Origin: Geobacillus stearothermophilus ATCC 12980
Lineage (GTDB): Bacteria > Bacillota > Bacilli > Bacillales > Anoxybacillaceae
NCBI RefSeq assembly: GCF_030369615.1
Contig: NZ_CP128494.1
Coordinates: 1,445,501 to 1,509,500 of the forward strand
DNA length: 64,000 nucleotides
Reading direction: 5' to 3'
Made by a program: the position numbers and the translations under genes. The notes under the pieces are model-generated. The model was not told the origin of the DNA. It saw only the letters and a list, made by a program, of their open reading frames with translations, and did not search any database. Below are positions 8,113 to 17,859 of this stretch, one piece after another. The number at the start of each line of letters is the position of its first letter. Positions within the stretch are counted from its first letter, which is position 1.

Positions 8113-9164
8113 TTCCCGTTCTTCCCTTTCGCATCAGCGGTGGAAACGCCTGCCGAAGCGAACGTCGCCATTTCGTTCACCATCGCCATTGCTGAAATCA
8201 AGAGCGGAAACGCTACCGCCGCGCCGCTTCCTTCACCAAGGCGCAGGCCAAGATCCAAAAGCGGCTCTTTCCCAAGCAAACGAAGGGCTATGCTGTGCCC
8301 CGGCTCTTCGGAACGATGGCCGGCAATCATATAGTCTGTGACGTTCACGGCAAACTGGCGGGCCACAAGGGCAGCCACCGTGCAAATAAAGCCGTCAAGC
8401 AAAATCGGAATGCGCCGTTCAGCGGCTGCCAACATCGCCCCGGCCATAGCCGCAATCTCCAACCCGCCGATTTTCGAAAGCCATTCAACTGGCTTCGCCG
8501 GATCCGGCCGATGAAGCAAGAGCGCCCGTCGGATCACGTCCCGTTTATGGGCAAGCATTTCCTCCTTAATGCCGCTTCCTTTGCCAACGATGCGCTCAAG
8601 CGGCTCCTCGGAGAGCGTGGCCAATAAAGCGCTCGCAGCGGTTGTATTGCCGATGCCCATTTCGCCGACAATAAGCGTGCGGGCGCCTTGTTCAATGATG
8701 GATGCCGCCTGCTCGTAACCGACATGAAGCGCCTGTTCGGCCTCGGACGGCGTCATCGCTTCCGTTTTGGCGAAATTGTTCGTTCCCGGGCGCACCTTTT
8801 TCTGAATGACGCGCTCATCAGCAATCGGCACGGCGACACCGACATCAATCACCTGAAGCAACGCGCCGATTTGCCGGCTGAAGGCGTTGATTGCCGCTCC
8901 GCCGTTGGCAAAGTTGTACACCATTTGCGCCGTCACTTCGGCCGGATAGGCAGACACCCCTTCTTCCGTGACGCCATGATCGGCCGCAAACACGAGCACT
9001 CCGGGCGGAGTGACGCGTGGGAGCAGCTCTCCAGTCATACCGGCAAGCGCGGCCGCCACTTCTTCCAGACGGCCGAGGCTGCCGGGCGGTTTCGTCAGCT
9101 GATTGATGTAATCACGTGCTTGTTCCACCATTTCACGGCGGATCGGTGGGATGGAAGCATTCAT
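8109..9164 (-). CDS. cobT: Nicotinate-nucleotide--dimethylbenzimidazole phosphoribosyltransferase
   Basis: A CobT of usual length (351 residues) with TKPPGSLGRLEEVA near residue 25, FAADHGVTEEGVSAYP near 65, IGEMGIGNTTAASA-type segment (VGEMGIGNTTAASALL) near 175 and the C-terminal EGSGAAVAFPLL. It activates the lower base of cobalamin. The ATG at 9164 directly follows a GTG that could also start. The ribosome binding site is weak (GGGGAT), while a perfect AAAGGAGG lies 42 bases upstream without a nearby start, suggesting rearrangement of this boundary. Confidence 0.94.
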   Translation of the reverse strand: MNASIPPIRREMVEQARDYINQLTKPPGSLGRLEEVAAALAGMTGELLPRVTPPGVLVFAADHGVTEEGVSAYPAEVTAQMVYNFANGGAAINAFSRQIGALLQVIDVGVAVPIADERVIQKKVRPGTNNFAKTEAMTPSEAEQALHVGYEQAASIIEQGARTLIVGEMGIGNTTAASALLATLSEEPLERIVGKGSGIKEEMLAHKRDVIRRALLLHRPDPAKPVEWLSKIGGLEIAAMAGAMLAAAERRIPILLDGFICTVAALVARQFAVNVTDYMIAGHRSEEPGHSIALRLLGKEPLLDLGLRLGEGSGAAVAFPLLISAMAMVNEMATFASAGVSTADAKGKNGK

Positions 9165-9167
9165 CAC

Positions 9168-9400
9168 GGTCGCACCATATCCCCATCAAGCGGGAATAGG
9201 CGCTTCCTCCTTTCTCGTCTATGATTGAGGGTCTATGATTGAGGGGCGAAAAAGCAGCTTTCCCCCGTCACGCTTTAGCGCAGTGGAAGGCCGGAGACCT
9301 CCCGCTTTACAGAGGAATTCGCAGCCCCCAAACCGAGCCAATCGCTCGGCAAAAGCGGGCCATATCGGCCGTTCCTCCGCACCACCATTTTCCATATCGA
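9168..9400. other. Noncoding insert inside the cob operon with hairpins and a short tandem repeat
   Basis: This is the only large gap in an otherwise overlapping operon. On the plus strand it holds CACGCTTTAGCGCAGTG-type and CCTCCCGCTTTACAGAGG-type imperfect hairpins followed by AATTC (9269-9320). CCGAGC/GCTCGG forms a hairpin near 9333-9349, and a 14-bp direct repeat (TCTATGATTGAGGG) occurs twice at 9218-9245. The double hairpin ending in GGAATTC resembles the right end of IS200/IS605 elements, whose RNA guides TnpB, but no transposase or TnpB is present. A decayed insertion is possible. Confidence 0.4.
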
Positions 9401-10903
9401 TCACAGCCGCTGAAATTGACGCATCATCTGTTCGATCCGTCCGACGTCGACATGCTCGCGGACATGAGCGGCAAGCCGGTCGAACGCCTTTTCTTTGAGC
9501 GAGCGAAAGAGTCGGACGCCAGAAGGAGCGATTCCTTTTTGGCGGCGAATGTTGTTGAAAAACGCGGTGCGGAACGCATCGTTATGAAACAAATCGTGCA
9601 TGTACGTGCCCAGCACCCGCTCATCACTGTGCTTCGCCCCTTCATGGCGGCCGTCCGCCTCAATAAGCGGCGCATAGCCAGGAAGCGGCGCCGAGCGGCC
9701 CATATGAATCTCGTATCCTTGCACCGAAAACCGCTCGCCCGCCCACGTAAGCATCCCTTCCGTACGGATCGTGATTTTCGTCCGCTCAAGCGTCGTTTCA
9801 ATCGGCAGCAACCCAAGCCCTTTGACTTCCAAAAGCGGCGTCTCGACTCCATACGGATCGCGGATGACGGCGCCAAGCATTTGGTAGCCGCCGCATAAGC
9901 CGACGACCCTCGCTTTTCCTTCATTGACAAGCGACACAATGCGGGAAGCGAGTCCTCTTTTCTTCATATAAATCAAGTCTTCGATCGTGTTTTTGCTTCC
10001 CGGCAGCACGATCACATCCGGCTCGCCGAGTTCACCCACGTGCGTCACCAACCGGACGCGGCAGTCCGGTTCGGCCAAAAGCGGGTCGATGTCGGTGAAA
10101 TTGGCGATTTTCGGACAGCGGATGACGGCGATGTCAATCGCTTCCTCTCCCCCGACAGATGAAGCAAACCGCTCAAGCGACAGCGAATCTTCCGCATCGA
10201 TCGTCAAATCCGGCAAATAGGGGACAACGCCGAGCACCGGCACGCCGGTGTGCTGCTCAAACCAATCAAGCCCCGGTTTAAGCAGTGACACATCGCCGCG
10301 AAACTTGTTAATGATGACGCCGATGACCCGCTTTCGGTCCTCAGGCTCAAGCAGCGACAGCGTTCCGACGAGGCTCGCGAACACCCCGCCCCGCTCAATA
10401 TCGCCGATCAACACGACCGGAGCGTTGGCGAGGCGGGCGATGCGCATGTTGACGAGCTCACGGTCGTTTAAATTCACTTCCGCCGGGCTTCCCGCTCCTT
10501 CGATGACAAGCCGGTCGTATTCGTTCATCAGCGTTTCAAGCGACTGACGGATGACGGCCAGCCCTTGGTCGAAAAACTCGTTCCGGTAGGCGAACGCCTG
10601 CATATTGCCGTACGGTTTGCCAAGCACGACGATTTGCGATTCATGCTCGCGGCTTGGCTTAATCAAAATCGGATTCATCTCGACGCGCGCCGCCACTCCG
10701 GCCGCTTCCGCCTGAATGCCTTGCGCCCGGCCGATTTCTTTCCCGTCCGGCGTCACGTAGGAGTTTAACGACATGTTTTGCGACTTGAACGGCGCCGTCT
10801 TCCAGCCGTCTTGGGCGAACATGCGGCAAAACGCAGTGGCGATGACGCTTTTGCCGGCATCAGAATGGGTGCCTTGAAACATAATCGGCAGCGCCTTAGC
10901 CAT
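9401..10903 (-). CDS. cobQ: Cobyric acid synthase, glutamine-hydrolysing
   Basis: A 500-residue two-domain amidotransferase (CobQ/CbiP). The N-terminal ATP-grasp-like dethiobiotin-synthetase fold begins MAKALPIMFQGTHSDAGKS with a P-loop. The C-terminal triad glutaminase domain has the nucleophile Cys337 in VVGLCGGYQMLG and the histidine in GTYMHDLFHN. It amidates four side chains (b, d, e, g) of adenosyl-cobyrinic acid a,c-diamide. It overlaps the 3' end of cbiA by 8 bases. Confidence 0.95.
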   Translation of the reverse strand: MAKALPIMFQGTHSDAGKSVIATAFCRMFAQDGWKTAPFKSQNMSLNSYVTPDGKEIGRAQGIQAEAAGVAARVEMNPILIKPSREHESQIVVLGKPYGNMQAFAYRNEFFDQGLAVIRQSLETLMNEYDRLVIEGAGSPAEVNLNDRELVNMRIARLANAPVVLIGDIERGGVFASLVGTLSLLEPEDRKRVIGVIINKFRGDVSLLKPGLDWFEQHTGVPVLGVVPYLPDLTIDAEDSLSLERFASSVGGEEAIDIAVIRCPKIANFTDIDPLLAEPDCRVRLVTHVGELGEPDVIVLPGSKNTIEDLIYMKKRGLASRIVSLVNEGKARVVGLCGGYQMLGAVIRDPYGVETPLLEVKGLGLLPIETTLERTKITIRTEGMLTWAGERFSVQGYEIHMGRSAPLPGYAPLIEADGRHEGAKHSDERVLGTYMHDLFHNDAFRTAFFNNIRRQKGIAPSGVRLFRSLKEKAFDRLAAHVREHVDVGRIEQMMRQFQRL

Positions 10904-12260
10904 TGATGGTCACCTTCTCGCATTCGGCGAGCCACCGCTCAACCATCGCCGGGGCGGACGCGAAATGAAAATGGACATAGCCAGCGACAAGCCGGTGCGT
11001 CAAATAACCGTCAGGCTTCGTTCCTTTCCGGCCGCTCGTTTCGTAGGCAAACGGCGTCTCACCGCGCGGCTCATAAACGGAGTAGTGAAACTCATGGCCG
11101 CGCGCTGTTTCTCCTTCCGGCAATAGAAAATTTCCATTTCGACCGCGCACTTCGCGGTAGCCAAGCGCCGCGAGCTTCGTCTTCATCACGACCTTCCCCG
11201 GGATGACGCCCGCCATCTCATAGGCCGAACCGTCCGTCGCAACAAGCTGTTCGGTGAGAAACATAAACCCGCCGCACTCGGCCAACGTCGGCAACCCGTG
11301 TTCGATGGCGGCGCGGATCGACTGTTTGACAGCGGCTTGCCTGGCGAGCTCGGCGGCAAACTCTTCCGGAAACCCGCCGCCGATATACAATCCGTTCACC
11401 CCATCCGGAAGCGGCTCGCCGGCGAGCGGAGAAAAGTAGACAAGCTCCGCGCCACAGGCAGAAAGCATCTCCAGATTCTCCGGATAGTAAAAATGAAAGG
11501 CAGCATCTTTGGCAACCGCCACGCGCACGCGATACGGCCGCGAAGGGCGAATGAGCGGCGCCGGAGAACAAAGGGCTGGCGCTTCTGCAATCGAAAGGAG
11601 CGTCTCCCAATCGATCGTGCGCGCCACCTTTCTCCCCAGATTGGCAAAAAACGAATCCAGTTCGCCGCGCTCCACCGACGGCACGAGCCCTAAATGGCGC
11701 TCTGGTAGCGCCAACGCTTCGTCTTGCGTGAGAAACCCGACGACCGGCACCCCGCACGTTTGCTCGATGGCCGCTTTGACGAGCCGAAAATGCCCTTCGC
11801 TGCCGACGCGGTTGGCAAATACGCCGGCGAGGCGCACATCGGGGCGAAACGTTTGAAACCCATGGACGATGGCGGCGGCGCTGCGGGCCATGCCGGAACA
11901 ATCGACGACAAGCAGCACCGGGCTTTCGGTCAATACGGCGATTTCAGCCGTCGCCCCCTCGTCAGAAAGCGGCTGTTTCCCGTCAAACAGCCCCATCACC
12001 CCCTCGATGATGGCGATATCAGCCCCTTGACAACCGTTGGCGAGCACCGTTTTGACCGCTTCGCTTCCCATCATCCAACTGTCCAAGTTGCGCGCCGGCC
12101 GGCCGGTCACAGCCGTATGGTACGTCGGATCAATGTAGTCCGGGCCGCATTTAAACCCTTGCACCGTATATCCTTGCTGCCTCATGGCCGCCATCAAGCC
12201 GAGCGTTACAGTCGTTTTGCCGGCTCCGCTTCCTGGCGCAGCGATGACAAGCCGTCGCAT
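10896..12260 (-). CDS. cbiA: Cobyrinic acid a,c-diamide synthase
   Basis: A 454-residue CbiA/CobB amidotransferase. The P-loop APGSGAGKTTVTLGL is at residues 8-22, KCGPDYIDPTYH near 37, and the class I-type glutaminase domain with Cys329 (LAECGGFMFL) and a C-terminal GYVHFHFAS motif. It amidates the a and c carboxylates of cobyrinic acid. The ATG at 12260 follows AAAGGAGAG and lies inside the 3' end of cbiG (55-base overlap). Confidence 0.94.
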   Translation of the reverse strand: MRRLVIAAPGSGAGKTTVTLGLMAAMRQQGYTVQGFKCGPDYIDPTYHTAVTGRPARNLDSWMMGSEAVKTVLANGCQGADIAIIEGVMGLFDGKQPLSDEGATAEIAVLTESPVLLVVDCSGMARSAAAIVHGFQTFRPDVRLAGVFANRVGSEGHFRLVKAAIEQTCGVPVVGFLTQDEALALPERHLGLVPSVERGELDSFFANLGRKVARTIDWETLLSIAEAPALCSPAPLIRPSRPYRVRVAVAKDAAFHFYYPENLEMLSACGAELVYFSPLAGEPLPDGVNGLYIGGGFPEEFAAELARQAAVKQSIRAAIEHGLPTLAECGGFMFLTEQLVATDGSAYEMAGVIPGKVVMKTKLAALGYREVRGRNGNFLLPEGETARGHEFHYSVYEPRGETPFAYETSGRKGTKPDGYLTHRLVAGYVHFHFASAPAMVERWLAECEKVTING

Positions 12261-13390
12261 GGCTCGCTCTCCTTTCTGCGTCTGTGATCGATCAGTGCCA
12301 CCGAAATCGTCACGTTGCCCGATTTCTTTTTCACGAGCGCCATTCGATCGGCCCCGCTGTACAATTTCGCCGCCGGCTCGCTCACCCCGTGGGCGCCGGT
12401 GTAGCGAAACACGGTCTCCGACGGCGCTTCGATCGGCACCGTGTTCAGCTCTTCTGGCGTATATGCAACCAATTTCCATCGATATTTGTTGACTACCTCC
12501 AAAAGGCCTTGTTCATCCTTTTTCAAGTCAATGGTGCACACCGCTTTGACGCTTTTGAGCGAAAAACGCAGCTCATTGAGCGTCTCGCGGATGACCGCTT
12601 CGATTTCGTCAGCCGATGTGCCGCGGTTGCAGCCGATGCCAAGGGCGATCACTTTCGGGCGATACAAGACGCCGTTTTGCAAAATCGCTTCTTCTTTCGG
12701 CGCAAGCAGCCGGTGAGTGACCACAAGCGCCGCCGTCGGGCGAGCGGACAGCGCCTCCGCGATCGAGCCGTACACGATGATGTTTTTTGGCAGCGGGCGG
12801 CCCGCCGGCCACCAATTTGGTTCTCCTGACTCTTGCACAATGGCGACCGGTTCTTCATTGACAACAGCCGCGCTCACCGGCGTCAAGTTGTCATCCGACT
12901 CCCATTCCCAGCCGAATTCGCGGCCGAATAGATCAACAGCGATCGTCTGCTGCACATCGGAAGCGGTCGTAATGACCGGGCGGGCGCCCAATATGGCGGC
13001 CACACGCCGCGTCAGTTCGTTGGCGCCTCCTAAATGGCCGGATAATACGCTGATGACATGTTCTCCTTTATCATCAATGACGACAACCGCCGGATCGGTC
13101 TTTTTATCTTTCAGCAATGGAGCGATCATCCGGACGGCCGCGCCGAGCGAAATGATGCAAATGAGCCCGTCGTAGCGGGCGAACAGCTCCGGCAGCAACG
13201 TCTTCACGTTGCCGGAAAACAAGCGGATCCCGTGCTCGGCTTCATCGCCGCGGGCGAATTTCTCCGTATAATACACGTCCGCTCCAACTAGAGCGCCGCC
13301 GAGCCGGCGGGCGATCTCGACCCCGTGTTTCGTAATGGCCACGACCGCATAGACGCCGTTCCTTTCGTTGTTTATGGCAACAGCCCCCAC
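12206..13390 (-). CDS. cbiG: Cobalt-precorrin-5A hydrolase CbiG
   Basis: A 394-residue CbiG with the N-terminal/central domain (YDGLICIISLGAAVRMIAPLLKDKKTDPAVVVIDDKG, then LSGHLGGAN near residue 108) and the C-terminal domain (ALGIGCNRGTSADEIEAVI). It opens the delta-lactone and releases acetaldehyde in the anaerobic pathway, so its presence is diagnostic for early cobalt insertion. The GTG at 13390 is chosen because GGGGGAGG stands 6 bases upstream and it starts one base after the cbiF stop. The C-terminal tail beyond residue about 370 overlaps cbiA and looks poorly conserved. Confidence 0.92.
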   Translation of the reverse strand: MGAVAINNERNGVYAVVAITKHGVEIARRLGGALVGADVYYTEKFARGDEAEHGIRLFSGNVKTLLPELFARYDGLICIISLGAAVRMIAPLLKDKKTDPAVVVIDDKGEHVISVLSGHLGGANELTRRVAAILGARPVITTASDVQQTIAVDLFGREFGWEWESDDNLTPVSAAVVNEEPVAIVQESGEPNWWPAGRPLPKNIIVYGSIAEALSARPTAALVVTHRLLAPKEEAILQNGVLYRPKVIALGIGCNRGTSADEIEAVIRETLNELRFSLKSVKAVCTIDLKKDEQGLLEVVNKYRWKLVAYTPEELNTVPIEAPSETVFRYTGAHGVSEPAAKLYSGADRMALVKKKSGNVTISVALIDHRRRKESEPCDGLSSLRQEAEPAKRL

Positions 13391-13391
13391 C

Positions 13392-14165
13392 TTACGCCTC
13401 CCCCTTTCGATATCCGTGCGTAAACGTCCGGTCATACAGCTTCGACCGATAGCCTTGTCCATGAATATGCGGATCGAGCGCCCAGCCGGCTAAGATGATG
13501 GCGTGCTTCGTCACGCCATAGCGCCGCATATCCTCAGCCAATGTCGCCACCGTGGAGCGAATCACCACTTCATCCGGCCATGTCGCCTTATAGACGACCG
13601 CCACCGGCGTATCACCGCTCCAGTCCGCGTCAAGGAGCGCCGCGCTTACTTTTTTGGCAAGCGTCGCGCTTAAAAAAAGGACAAGGGTGCAATGATGCTG
13701 GGCCAGCTCCTGCAATTTCTCACGCGGTGGCACCGGCGTCCGCCCCTCGGCGCGGGTGAAAATGACCGTCTGCGTCAATTCGGGGACGGTGAGCTCGGCC
13801 TGCACCGAGGCCGCGGCCGCAAACGCCGAACTGACACCGGGGACGATTTCGACTTCAATTCCTTCTCCTTTCAATAAGGCGATTTGCTCGAGCATCGCCC
13901 CGTAAATCGATGGATCACCCGTATGCACGCGGACGACGAGCCGGCCTTGCCTCACCTTGTCGGCCATCATCGCCACCATTTGTTCCAAATGCATGCCGGC
14001 TGTATGAAACACCTCTGCCTCCGGCTTCCGGTAACGCTCAATCAGTTCTTCGCTCACTAACGAGTCGGTGTAAAAAATGGCGTCCGCCGCGGCCAACAGC
14101 TCCGCTCCTCGAACGGTGATCAAATCCGGCGCTCCCGGCCCCGCTCCGATGATATACAGCTTCAC
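13392..14165 (-). CDS. cbiF: Cobalt-precorrin-4 C11-methyltransferase
   Basis: A 257-residue tetrapyrrole methylase (CbiF/CobM) with IIGAGPGAPDLITVRG at the N terminus, RLVVRVHTGDPSIYGA near 75 and IEVEIVPGVSS near 100. It methylates C11. The GTG at 14165 overlaps the cbiL stop (GTGA), with GGTGGTGAG upstream; starting further upstream would add a non-family tail. Confidence 0.94.
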   Translation of the reverse strand: MKLYIIGAGPGAPDLITVRGAELLAAADAIFYTDSLVSEELIERYRKPEAEVFHTAGMHLEQMVAMMADKVRQGRLVVRVHTGDPSIYGAMLEQIALLKGEGIEVEIVPGVSSAFAAAASVQAELTVPELTQTVIFTRAEGRTPVPPREKLQELAQHHCTLVLFLSATLAKKVSAALLDADWSGDTPVAVVYKATWPDEVVIRSTVATLAEDMRRYGVTKHAIILAGWALDPHIHGQGYRSKLYDRTFTHGYRKGEA

Positions 14166-14863
14166 TTTCTCACCACCATCAATGTCAAATATTCGAGTTC
14201 CGCTCCGTCGAGCTCCTCGACCTTCCACACGACTTCCTCGCCGGACGTCACTTTCGTCACAACAGCGGCGCGATGAAGCAAATCGAGTTCCCGCAACAGA
14301 CGAACCAGCAAATCGATCACTTTCGCCACTTTAAAAAAGACAACGCAATCGTGCTCAAGAAGCACTGCTTTCATCGCCTCAACATCGTCGCGGGCGGGCA
14401 CGATCGCCACGGTTTCATCGCCGTCCGCAAGCGGCAGGCGAAGCCGGGCGGCGGCGGCGTTCGCCGAGCTGACGCCGGGGACGACTTCGATCGGCGCGTC
14501 TGGATAGCGTCGCTCCATCACATGCATCAAATGGATGAACGTGCTGTACAACAGCGGATCGCCTTCGGTGACAAACGCCACATCGCGCCCAGCCGACAGT
14601 TCCGCCCAAATGGCGTCGGCTGCTTCGTTCCATTTTGGTTCAAGCACGGCCACGTCTTTTGTCATCGGAAAATGAAGCCCAAGCCGGCGTTTTTCCTCCG
14701 GCGCCAAATACGCGTCGATAATTTGTTCGGCATAGCTTTTGCTTTGCCGCCCTTTTTTTGGATAAGCGATGACATCCGCTTCTTTTAGGCGGCGGTATGC
14801 TTTCACCGTCATGAGCTCTGGATCGCCCGGGCCAACACCGATGCCGTACAACGTGCCGGTCAT
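14162..14863 (-). CDS. cbiL: Precorrin-2/cobalt-factor II C20-methyltransferase
   Basis: A 233-residue CbiL/CobI methylase: [18 protein letters not shown], then [16 protein letters not shown] near 95 and [17 protein letters not shown] near 125. It adds the C20 methyl group that is later lost with ring contraction. Its 3' end overlaps the start of cbiF and its start overlaps the cbiET stop by 4 bases, indicating tight translational coupling. Confidence 0.94.
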   Translation of the reverse strand: MTGTLYGIGVGPGDPELMTVKAYRRLKEADVIAYPKKGRQSKSYAEQIIDAYLAPEEKRRLGLHFPMTKDVAVLEPKWNEAADAIWAELSAGRDVAFVTEGDPLLYSTFIHLMHVMERRYPDAPIEVVPGVSSANAAAARLRLPLADGDETVAIVPARDDVEAMKAVLLEHDCVVFFKVAKVIDLLVRLLRELDLLHRAAVVTKVTSGEEVVWKVEELDGAELEYLTLMVVRK

Positions 14864-16065
14864 TCGTCTCCCTCCCGCTTGGCTGTCATGATATACACTG
14901 GATTGAGCGCCTCAAAGCGCGTCAACTCTAAAATGGGCTTGCTTCGCGACACTTGCGCGAGCGTGATGTCAACATGAAATCCACGGCTACGTAGCTCGCG
15001 GCCCGCTTCAGCAAGCGTCTCAACCGTTGCCGCGTTGATCACGATGCGTCCATTTTTCTTCAGCCGTTTCGCACAGACGTCCAACAACGGCGACATCGCG
15101 CCTGACGTGCCGCCGATAAAGATGGCATCCGGGTCGGCAAACTCATCGAGCCGATCGGGCGCCCTGCCGTGCACAAGTGTGATATCGACGCGGAATTTGC
15201 GCAAGTTTTGCCGGCAAAGTTCGATATCTTGTTCATTTTTTTCAATCGCAAACACGGCACCGTCGCGGGCGATTTTCGCCGCTTCAATCGCCACCGAACC
15301 GGTGCACGTTCCAATATCCCAGACGACGCTGTCCGGGCGCAAGCGCAAGGCGCTTAGACTTAAAACTCGGATTTCTTTTTTCGTAATCAATCCTTTGTCC
15401 GGCTTGCGCTGAAAAAACTCGTCATCCTCAATGCCGAACGGCCAAACCGGGCTTGGCGCTGTCTGCCGCAAAATGACTATATTCAATGGAAGAAACTCGG
15501 CTTCCGCCATCTCTTCCAACGAAAACAAGCGGCAGCGCTCGTTCGGGCCGCCGAGCTCCTCGCCGACAAACGCCTCATATTCCGTCATGCCGTACTCGAG
15601 CAAATAGCGGGCGATGACGGCCGGCGAGTTCGTCTCATCGGTTAAGATGGCGACTTTGCGCCGCCCGTCGATCCGTTGCACGAGGCCGGTGAGCGGGCGG
15701 CCATGGGCGCTTACAAATGCGGCATCTTGCCAAGACTCCCCCATTTTCGCAAACGCCCATTGCACCGAGCTGATCGCCGGATACACCTCAATCGACAATT
15801 TGCTGGCCAAATAGCTGCCGATGCCGTAAAAGAGCGGATCGCCAGACGCCAGCACGACAGTACGGCGCGTCTCGTGCCGAAGCCGCTCCACCAGCTCCGC
15901 CAGTCCGCGGCGGATGACGATCGTTTCTCCTTTGTATTCAGGAAACATCGCCAGCTGCCGCTCGCCGCCGACAAGCAGTTCGCTTTCATCAATCCAGCGC
16001 CGATACAGCTCAGGAAGACTTGCCTTCCCGTCAGCTCCCACGCCGATCAGTTTCATCGTCCCCAT
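14860..16065 (-). CDS. cbiET: Fused precorrin-6Y methyltransferase / decarboxylase CbiET (CobL type)
   Basis: A 401-residue fusion. Residues 1-200 form the CbiE methylase ([27 protein letters not shown]), acting on C5/C15. Residues 210-400 form the CbiT Rossmann methylase/decarboxylase ([35 protein letters not shown], then [10 protein letters not shown]). In Salmonella these are separate genes; fusion is common in Bacillaceae and aerobic producers. The start lies inside the 3' end of cbiD; GGCGGTG precedes the ATG at 16065, and a second in-frame ATG 9 bases on (MKLIGVG) is also possible. Confidence 0.93.
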   Translation of the reverse strand: MGTMKLIGVGADGKASLPELYRRWIDESELLVGGERQLAMFPEYKGETIVIRRGLAELVERLRHETRRTVVLASGDPLFYGIGSYLASKLSIEVYPAISSVQWAFAKMGESWQDAAFVSAHGRPLTGLVQRIDGRRKVAILTDETNSPAVIARYLLEYGMTEYEAFVGEELGGPNERCRLFSLEEMAEAEFLPLNIVILRQTAPSPVWPFGIEDDEFFQRKPDKGLITKKEIRVLSLSALRLRPDSVVWDIGTCTGSVAIEAAKIARDGAVFAIEKNEQDIELCRQNLRKFRVDITLVHGRAPDRLDEFADPDAIFIGGTSGAMSPLLDVCAKRLKKNGRIVINAATVETLAEAGRELRSRGFHVDITLAQVSRSKPILELTRFEALNPVYIMTAKREGDE

Positions 16066-17149
16066 CAATTTGCACCGCCTTTCCTAATCGTTGTCCGTTC
16101 AAGGTGTAAATGGACGTCGCCACCGTCAAGCCGCCTCCGACTTCGTTGAGCGCTGCCCGGCAACACTCCTCACACAACAGTTCGAAAAACTTCGTGCAGC
16201 CGGCTTCTTGCATCATGTCGCCGACTTGCGCCGCCGTGTTCGCGCCGCGCACCGCGGCCACCAACGCGGAAGAGGCGCCGGCTTGCTCAGCGAGCGCCGC
16301 CAAAAAACCGAAGTCAACCGGAGCGCTTTTCGAGTGCACCATCATCACCCCTTGGGCGACTTTCGAAAATTTCCCCATCATCCCGACCATCGACACCATC
16401 TTGATGCCAAGCCGTTTGCATTGCTTCAGCGTAAACCCGACAAAATCACCCATTTCAATAAATGCTTCTTCCGGCAAATGCGGATACTCTTGCATGGCAT
16501 ATTTCTCGCTCCGCCCCCCGGTCGTGATCACGACATGGCGGCAGCCGTTCGCTTTCGCCACTTGAAGCGCCTGTACGATGCTCGCCCGGTAGGCGGCGGT
16601 CGAGAACGGAACGACGATGCCGCGCGTTCCTAAAATCGAAATGCCGCCCATAATGCCAAGCCTCGGATTCAACGTTTTTTTGGCGATTTCCTCGCCGCCG
16701 GGCACGGAAATGACAACGTTCACCCCGCGATGTAAACCGTATTGCGCCAATACTTCGTTGACTGCTTCGCGGATCATTTGCCGCGGCACTGGATTGATCG
16801 CCGCTTCCCCGACCGGCACCGGCAAGCCGGGTTTCGTGACACGTCCGACCCCTTCACCGCCGTCGATATGAACGCCCGGCGACGAGGCCCACGAGACAGT
16901 GGAAACGATGAGCGCGCCGTGCGTCGCATCTGGGTCATCGCCGCCATCCTTCACGACCGAGGCCGTCGCCGTTTCGCCATCGAACGAACAAGAGGCGAGC
17001 GAAAAGGTCACCACCCGCCCGATCGGAATCCGAATCGTCGCCTCCGCCTGCACTTGGCCAGTGATGAGCGCCGTGAGCGCGGCTTTCGTTGCCGCTGCCG
17101 CGCACGATCCGGTCGTATACCCTTCACGCAGCGTTTTTTTCGTTTCCAT
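16031..17149 (-). CDS. cbiD: Cobalt-precorrin-5B C1-methyltransferase CbiD
   Basis: A 372-residue CbiD starting [24 protein letters not shown], the family signature, with [21 protein letters not shown] near 130, [14 protein letters not shown] near 195 and [14 protein letters not shown] near 220. It methylates C1 in the anaerobic pathway. It follows cbiC after 6 bases and overlaps cbiET. Confidence 0.94.
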   Translation of the reverse strand: METKKTLREGYTTGSCAAAATKAALTALITGQVQAEATIRIPIGRVVTFSLASCSFDGETATASVVKDGGDDPDATHGALIVSTVSWASSPGVHIDGGEGVGRVTKPGLPVPVGEAAINPVPRQMIREAVNEVLAQYGLHRGVNVVISVPGGEEIAKKTLNPRLGIMGGISILGTRGIVVPFSTAAYRASIVQALQVAKANGCRHVVITTGGRSEKYAMQEYPHLPEEAFIEMGDFVGFTLKQCKRLGIKMVSMVGMMGKFSKVAQGVMMVHSKSAPVDFGFLAALAEQAGASSALVAAVRGANTAAQVGDMMQEAGCTKFFELLCEECCRAALNEVGGGLTVATSIYTLNGQRLGKAVQIDGDDETDRRGS

Positions 17150-17155
17150 CGTTCG

Positions 17156-17803
17156 TCACGCTCGCTCGGCGAGCAGCGATAACGCATTCAAGGCAGCGAC
17201 GGTCACGGTGCTTCCTCCTTTGCGGCCGCGGTTGGTGATGAACGGCACATCGAGCTTCGCCAATTCTTCTTTCGATTCCGCCGCCGAGACGAATCCGACC
17301 GGCAAGCCGATCACCAATCCCGGCCGCGCCTCTCCTTCTTTGATGAGGCGAATGAGCTCCAATAACGCTGTCGGAGCGTTGCCGATGGCAAAAATGCCGC
17401 CTTCCGCTTCTTTCACCGCTTTGCGCATCGCCACAATCGCCCTCGTCGTATTCAACCGTTTCGCTTCCGCGATCACGTCTTCATCAGAAATATAGACGCG
17501 CACCGCGCTGCCGAACTTCGCCAACCGCGCTTGATTGACGCCGGCTTGCACCATTTGCACATCGGCGACGACGAGCTTGCCGCTGCGAATGGCATCAATG
17601 CCTGAGCGGATCGAATCCGGGTGGAAAATGAGGCTTTTGCCCAGCTCAAAATCAGCCGATGTATGGATGACGCGCTGAACGATTCGGTATTGTTCTTCTG
17701 TAAATGAATGCTCGCCGATCTCTTCATCAATGATTTGAAAGCTGCGCGCTTCAATTTGTTCCGGCTGCACCGTCGCCGGACGAAATGTTGTATGGAAGTC
17801 CAT
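17156..17803 (-). CDS. cbiC: Cobalt-precorrin-8 methylmutase CbiC
   Basis: A 215-residue CbiC/CobH. It contains RVIHTSADFELGKSLIFHPDSI near 45 with the catalytic histidine, DVQMVQAGVN, and the C-terminal GLVIGLPVGFVSAAESKEEL followed by RGRKGGSTVTVAALNAL. It moves the C11 methyl to C12 to give cobyrinate. The ATG at 17803 follows GAAAGGAG; a longer frame upstream lacks family similarity. Confidence 0.94.
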   Translation of the reverse strand: MDFHTTFRPATVQPEQIEARSFQIIDEEIGEHSFTEEQYRIVQRVIHTSADFELGKSLIFHPDSIRSGIDAIRSGKLVVADVQMVQAGVNQARLAKFGSAVRVYISDEDVIAEAKRLNTTRAIVAMRKAVKEAEGGIFAIGNAPTALLELIRLIKEGEARPGLVIGLPVGFVSAAESKEELAKLDVPFITNRGRKGGSTVTVAALNALSLLAERA

Positions 17804-17859
17804 GACAATTCTCCTTTCTTCATGATCGCTTGCATGAGCGGCCACTAGAATCCCATTCT

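Noticed and set aside
9290..9305. GGAGACCT resembling a B12 box on the plus strand
   Set aside because: Only eight bases match and none of the other riboswitch core elements is nearby; it also points away from cobT. The true riboswitch is at 24508-24672.
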